Positions 60,171-64,000 of a stretch of 64,000 nt of DNA are shown here, piece by piece (the stretch's first letter is position 1; every line of letters starts with the position of its first letter). The notes beneath the pieces are model-generated. The model ran no database searches. It was given only the letters and a program-made list of their open reading frames with translations, and was not told where the DNA came from. The translations under genes were made by a program, and so were the position numbers. Origin of the DNA: Actinomadura opuntiae (lineage in GTDB: Bacteria; Actinomycetota; Actinomycetes; Streptosporangiales; Streptosporangiaceae); contig NZ_JASNWF010000037.1 in the NCBI RefSeq assembly GCF_030283205.1, positions 1 through 64,000 of the forward strand. Direction: 5' to 3'.

Positions 60171-60617
60171 TCAGCGGCGGTCGCGCGGCCCGAAGATCGT
60201 GCCCATGAGCAGGACCGCGCCCCACGGCCCGGCCACCCAGATCCACCACGGGTAGACGAGGTTGCCGGTCACCGCGAGCGCCAGCCACACGACGAGGTTG
60301 ATCGCGCTGACGGTCGCCCACGTGGCCCAGGCCGCGCGTCCGCCCGTCCGGTACAGGTCAGTGCCGGAGCGGCGGGTCGCGGGGCTGGCGGTGCTGTTGG
60401 GGTGCGAGGCCGGGATGGGGTACTGGAACAGGTCCTGCTCGGGCAGGTCGGAGGTGACCTCCTGCAGATCGCCCAGGGTCTTGGCCGCGTACGTGGACTC
60501 GAGCCGCTCGTGCATCTCGTCCATCGTGATCCGGCCCTCCGCGCAGTGCTCGCGCAGGCTCGCCGCCACCCGGTCGCGATCGGCGTCCGATGCCCGGATC
60601 TCAGGGTTCGGCGCCAT
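60171..60617 (-). CDS. DUF1707 membrane protein
   Basis: 148 residues. The N-terminal DUF1707 (IRASDADRDRVAASLREHCA, GRITMDEMHERLESTYAAKT, LGDLQEVTSDLP) is a small helical domain common in actinobacterial membrane proteins. Two C-terminal spans follow (WATVSAINLVVWLALAVTGN and WWIWVAGPWGAVLLMGTIFG). ATG at 60617 behind CAGGAGG. Downstream of map on the same strand, 38 bases away, so possibly co-transcribed. Confidence 0.9.
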   Translation of the reverse strand: MAPNPEIRASDADRDRVAASLREHCAEGRITMDEMHERLESTYAAKTLGDLQEVTSDLPEQDLFQYPIPASHPNSTASPATRRSGTDLYRTGGRAAWATWATVSAINLVVWLALAVTGNLVYPWWIWVAGPWGAVLLMGTIFGPRDRR

Positions 60618-60655
60618 CGATGCCTCCTGCTCTCGAGCCGGGACCGTCCTACCCG

Positions 60656-61468
60656 TCAGCCTACTTCGAGCTTGGCGAACCACTCCCGGCCCTCGTCGAG
60701 CGCCGTGAGGACGCGGGGGCCGTCCGGGGTGACCGCGAAGGTGTGCTCGAAGTGCGCCGACGAGCGCCCGTCGGTGGTGATCACCGTCCAGCCGTCGTCG
60801 AGCTCCAGGGTCTCCTTGGTGCCGAGGTTGACCATCGGCTCCACCGCGAAGCACATCCCGGCCTCCAGCACGGGGCCGTGGCCGGGCGCGCCGTGGTTGG
60901 GGATCAGCGGGTCCATGTGCATCTCGGTGCCGATGCCGTGCCCGCCGTAGCCCTCGACGATGCCGTAGGAGCCCTGAGAGCGGATGTAGGACTCGATCGC
61001 GTGCGACATGTCCGTGAGGCGCGCCCCGGCCCTCCCGGCCGCCAGGCCGTGCCACAGGGACGCCTCGGTCACCTCCAGCAGCCGCCGCCGCTCCGCGGAG
61101 ACCTCCCCCACCGGGACGGTGATCGCGGCGTCGCCGTGCCAGCCGTCCACGATCGCGCCGCAGTCCAGCGAGATGATGTCGCCGTCGCGCAGGATCTTGT
61201 CCGGGCGCGGGATGCCGTGCACGATCTCCTCGTTGATCGACGCGCAGATCGTCCCGGTGAAGCCGTGATAGCCGAGGAACGACGGCACGCCGCCGTGGTC
61301 GCGGATGTGCCGCTCGGCGACCTCGTCCAGGTCCTTGGTGCTGATCCCGGGCTTGACCGCGTCGCGCAGCACCTCCAGCGTGCGGCCGACCAGCAGCCCC
61401 GCCGCGCGCATCAGCTCGATCTGCTCGGGCGTCTTCACCTGGATCGCGGGCCTGCGCCGCTTGAACAT
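60656..61468 (-). CDS. map: Type I methionine aminopeptidase
   Basis: Removes the initiator methionine. 270 residues; metal ligands lie in SLDCGAIVDGWHGDAAIT (Asp/Asp), GHGIGTEMHMDP (His), CFAVEPMV (Glu) and the late SSAHFEHTFAV (Glu). ATG at 61468. Usual place after adk; a 12-bp hairpin lies in the 161-base gap. Confidence 0.97.
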   Translation of the reverse strand: MFKRRRPAIQVKTPEQIELMRAAGLLVGRTLEVLRDAVKPGISTKDLDEVAERHIRDHGGVPSFLGYHGFTGTICASINEEIVHGIPRPDKILRDGDIISLDCGAIVDGWHGDAAITVPVGEVSAERRRLLEVTEASLWHGLAAGRAGARLTDMSHAIESYIRSQGSYGIVEGYGGHGIGTEMHMDPLIPNHGAPGHGPVLEAGMCFAVEPMVNLGTKETLELDDGWTVITTDGRSSAHFEHTFAVTPDGPRVLTALDEGREWFAKLEVG

Positions 61469-61489
61469 CTCTCCCCCTCACACGGAAAC

Positions 61490-61518
61490 CGCCGGGACCG
61501 CCACGGGCGGTCCCGGCG
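61490..61518. terminator. Hairpin between adk and map
   Basis: CGCCGGGACCGC (61490-61501) pairs perfectly with 61507-61518, five-base loop. It may attenuate transcription from secY-adk into map; no U-tract. Confidence 0.5.
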
Positions 61519-61629
61519 TCGAATGCCCCGCGCCTCCCGGACGGGTACCGCTCCGCGGCCCCGGAGAGGCGGCGCCTCCCGGCGGGGACCGCCACGGCGG
61601 CCCCGGTGCGCGGACGGCGGGCCCGCCCC

Positions 61630-62280
61630 CTACCGCTCCAGCGGGCGGAGGGCGGCGAGGGCGCGCTTGGTGACCTCCTCGACCGGCCCGGTCGCGTCGA
61701 TGCCGACGAGGATGTTCTCGTCGGCGTAGAACTGCACCAGCGGCGCCGTGTCGTGCTTGTAGACCTCCAGGCGGTGCATGACGACCTCTTCCTTGTCGTC
61801 GTCGCGCTGGAAGAGGCGGCCGCCGCAGTCGTCGCAGACGTCGTCCTGCTTGTCGTCGAAGTCGACGTGCCAGATGCGGCCGCACTTGTCGCAGGTGCGC
61901 CGGCCCGACAGCCGCCGGACGACCTCGTCCTCGTCGACGACCAGTTCCAGCACGATGTCCAGGCGGGTGTCCCACTCGGCGAGGATCTTCTTCAGCGTCT
62001 CGGCCTGCGGGACGTTGCGCGGGAACCCGTCGAGCAGGAACCCGTCGCGCGCGTCGTCCTCGGCCAGCCGGTCGCGCACCATCGCGATCGTCACCTCGTC
62101 GGGGACGAGGTCGCCGCGGTCCATGTACTGCTTGGCCTGCCGGCCGAGCTCGGTGCCGCCGCTCACGTTGGCGCGGAAGATGTCACCTGTCGAGATCTTC
62201 GGGATGGACAGATGAGATGCGATGAACTGGGCCTGCGTCCCCTTGCCCGCTCCAGGGGGGCCCACCAGCACGATACGCAC
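61630..62280 (-). CDS. adk: Adenylate kinase
   Basis: ATP + AMP to 2 ADP. 216 residues: P-loop GPPGAGKGTQ, AMP-binding STGDIFR, DGFPRN, and a long LID with four zinc-ligand cysteines Cys130, Cys133, Cys149 and Cys152 (CDKCGRIWHV, CDDCGG). The short adenylate kinase of M. tuberculosis lacks this LID. GTG start at 62280 overlapping the secY stop by one base (TAGTG). Confidence 0.98.
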   Translation of the reverse strand: MRIVLVGPPGAGKGTQAQFIASHLSIPKISTGDIFRANVSGGTELGRQAKQYMDRGDLVPDEVTIAMVRDRLAEDDARDGFLLDGFPRNVPQAETLKKILAEWDTRLDIVLELVVDEDEVVRRLSGRRTCDKCGRIWHVDFDDKQDDVCDDCGGRLFQRDDDKEEVVMHRLEVYKHDTAPLVQFYADENILVGIDATGPVEEVTKRALAALRPLER

Positions 62281-63578
62281 TACCGGAGGAAGCCCTCGTA
62301 GTTGCGCTGCTGTAGCTGACTCTCGATCTGCTTCACGGTATCCAGTCCGACGCCGACGACGATGAGGATGCTCGTGCCGCCGAAGGGGAAGTTCTGGGTC
62401 GCGTTCAGGAGTGCGAACGCCACCATGGGGATCAGGGCGACGAGCCCCAGGTAGAGCGCACCGGGTGTGGTGATCCGGGTCAGCACGTAGTCGAGGTACT
62501 CGGCGGTCGGCCGGCCAGGACGGATACCTGGGATGAATCCACCATACTTCTTCATGTTGTCGGCCACTTCAGTGGGGTTGAAGGTGATCGCCACATAGAA
62601 GTAGGTGAAGAAGATGATGAAGACGAAGAAGATCCCCATATGCCAGGGGTTGTCCTGCTGCAGGTAGGGCTGCACCTTCTGCAGCCACTTGGTGTTCGGC
62701 CACAGCTGCGTCGCCAGCACCGGCAGGTACAGCAGCGATGAGGCGAAGATCACCGGGATGATGCCGGCCTGGTTCACCTTCAGCGGGATGTAGGTCGAGG
62801 TGCCGCCGTACATCCGCCGACCCACCATCCGCTTGGCGTACTGCACCGGGATGCGGCGCTGCGCCTGCTCGACGAAGACCACGCCCGCCATGATCGCCAG
62901 GCCGACGATGATCACCAGCGCGAAGACGAACCCGTTCTTGGCCTTGTAGATGCTCCAGAACTGGGACGGGAAGACCGCCACCACCTGCGTGAAGATCAGG
63001 ATCGACATGCCGTTGCCGACGCCGCGGTCGGTCATCAGCTCGCCCAGCCACATGATCACCGAGGTGCCGGCCACCATGCAGATCACCATGGTGACGATCG
63101 GGAACACGCCGGTGTCGTACAGGATGTCGTCGCTGCCCGACTGCCCCTGGAACAGCTGCCCCGTGCTGGCCATCGCCACGATGCCGGTCGCCTGCAGGAT
63201 GCCCAGCCCGATCGTCAGGTACCGGGTGTACTGGGTGATCTTCGTGGTGCCGGCCTGGCCCTCCTTCTTGAGGGCCTCCAGCCGCGGGATCACCACGGTC
63301 AGCAACTGCAGGATGATGCTCGCCGTGATGTACGGCATGATCCCCAGCGCGAACACCGACAGCTTCAGCAGCGCGCCGCCGCTGAACAGGTCGACGAGGC
63401 CGTACAGCTGGTTGCTCTTCTTCGCCGCGTCCGCGGTCGACTTCAGCACGCTCACGTTCACGTTCGGCGTCGGAAGGGTCGCCCCGACCCGGAACACCAG
63501 GATCATGAACAACGTGAACAACAGCTTCTTACGCAGGTCGGGCGTACGGAAAGCCCGAGTGAACGCGGTCAGCACCAT
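62280..63578 (-). CDS. secY: Protein translocase subunit SecY
   Basis: Central channel of the Sec translocon; 432 residues, ten membrane spans. Visible: DLRKKLLFTLFMILVFRVGA, the plug-proximal DLFSGGALLKLSVFALGIMP, GELMTDRGVGNGMSILIFTQ and the cytosolic loop GFIPGIRPGRPTAEYLD. ATG at 63578 (or the GTG next to it) with AGGAGG. Preceded by rplO, followed by adk. Confidence 0.98.
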   Translation of the reverse strand: MVLTAFTRAFRTPDLRKKLLFTLFMILVFRVGATLPTPNVNVSVLKSTADAAKKSNQLYGLVDLFSGGALLKLSVFALGIMPYITASIILQLLTVVIPRLEALKKEGQAGTTKITQYTRYLTIGLGILQATGIVAMASTGQLFQGQSGSDDILYDTGVFPIVTMVICMVAGTSVIMWLGELMTDRGVGNGMSILIFTQVVAVFPSQFWSIYKAKNGFVFALVIIVGLAIMAGVVFVEQAQRRIPVQYAKRMVGRRMYGGTSTYIPLKVNQAGIIPVIFASSLLYLPVLATQLWPNTKWLQKVQPYLQQDNPWHMGIFFVFIIFFTYFYVAITFNPTEVADNMKKYGGFIPGIRPGRPTAEYLDYVLTRITTPGALYLGLVALIPMVAFALLNATQNFPFGGTSILIVVGVGLDTVKQIESQLQQRNYEGFLR

Positions 63579-63791
63579 TCCTCCTGCGCGACTGGCGAGA
63601 TCATGGCCGCCGAGGGGCCGGTTACAGGTCCATGAGGTCCGGTGGAGACGAAGATCGTGGGGAATCTCACGCGCGTCGCCTCCGCCGGTGTGACTCTAAC
63701 AGCAGATGAGACCGGGGCCGCCCCGCCCGCCCCGCGGGCACTGCGGCCCGCGGCGCAAGGCGAAGACGGCCCCGGCATCGAAGGTGTCGCC

Positions 63792-64000
63792 CTACAGCTC
63801 GTCGGCGGTCCCGCCGGCGGCGGCGATCTTCTCCTTGGCGCTGCCGGAGAAGGCGTGCGCCTTCACCCGGACGGCCACCGAGATCTCGCCGGTGCCGAGG
63901 ACCTTCACCGGACGGCCGCGGCGCACCGCGCCCTTGGCCGCCAGGTCCTCGGCCGTGACCTCGCCGCCCTCGGGGTAGAGCGCGGCGAGCTTGTCCAGGT
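63792..64000 (-). CDS. rplO: 50S ribosomal protein L15, C-terminal part
   Basis: Only the last 68 codons are inside the window; the 5' end lies beyond 64000. The translation LDKLAALYPEGGEVTAEDLA, KGAVRRGRPVKVLGTGEISV, AVRVKAHAFSGSAKEKIAAA, GGTADEL is the standard L15 C-terminus. The gap to secY is 213 bases. Confidence 0.95.
   Translation of the reverse strand, partial: LDKLAALYPEGGEVTAEDLAAKGAVRRGRPVKVLGTGEISVAVRVKAHAFSGSAKEKIAAAGGTADEL

Overview
The window is a chromosomal core segment from a very GC-rich filamentous actinobacterium. A Streptosporangiales/Thermomonosporaceae member such as Actinomadura fits best; this is inferred from gene content and not proven. The signs are strong GC bias at third codon positions, many GTG and some TTG starts, many starts that sit 7-8 nt behind a TANNNT box (leaderless transcripts), a his-tailed GroEL1 behind a CIRCE operator, an ECF sigma/RsdA pair beside guaB, and Scr1-type HTH/DUF397 genes. 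The order ahpD, guaA, GMC oxidase, guaB3, guaB, DUF5319, rsdA/sigD, groEL/groES, tsaD-rimI-tsaB-tsaE, alr, nnrD, glmS, glmM, rpsI-rplM, truA-rplQ-rpoA-rpsD-rpsK-rpsM-rpmJ-infA, map-adk-secY-rplO follows the conserved actinobacterial backbone. Accessory genes fill the slots between these blocks.

Layout. 1-6.1 kb: ahpD, guaA, two secreted M43 metalloproteases flanking an AlkD-type glycosylase and a 13-bp tandem repeat array, and an avidin-like protein. 6.3-14 kb: a GMC oxidase/aldehyde dehydrogenase operon, a divergent TetR regulator with a very long disordered N-terminus, a decayed repeat-rich stretch with a YihY remnant, and glpD. 14-21.8 kb: guaB3, guaB, DUF5319, rsdA-sigD and groES-groEL with an overlapping promoter and CIRCE operator. 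21.9-26.6 kb: a THUMP-like methyltransferase, a 549-residue coiled-coil protein built of heptads then hendecads, and a phosphotransferase. 26.6-35 kb: the t6A genes tsaD, tsaB and tsaE with rimI, interleaved with a Gly/Tyr/Pro-rich membrane protein, a hydrolase, alr and nnrD. 35-39.9 kb: an Scr1-like HTH with two DUF397 genes (no acpS is seen here), then glmS and divergent coaA. 39.9-46.2 kb: DUF4328, two ABC ATPase/permease pairs, DUF389, a lipoprotein HNH nuclease and a small repeat protein. 46.2-54.2 kb: glmM, rpsI-rplM, a CAP-domain gene with a damaged or unusual 5' end, two paralogous disordered-TM-ectodomain proteins, and truA. 54.4-64 kb: the alpha operon, three accessory genes, map, adk, secY and the 3' end of rplO.

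How it fits together. Most of the minus strand is growth machinery: GMP synthesis, chaperonin, t6A tRNA modification, amino-sugar and D-alanine supply for the wall, ribosomal proteins, RNA polymerase alpha and the Sec channel. Plus-strand islands carry secreted, membrane or regulatory functions. Intergenic space often holds strong hairpins between convergent genes and, in three places, short tandem repeats of 12-17 bp. No rRNA, tRNA, insertion sequence, prophage or CRISPR array was seen. The least explained items are the paired disordered-TM-ectodomain proteins, the heptad/hendecad coiled coil, the avidin-like protein without a signal peptide, and the TetR protein with a 284-residue low-complexity N-terminus.
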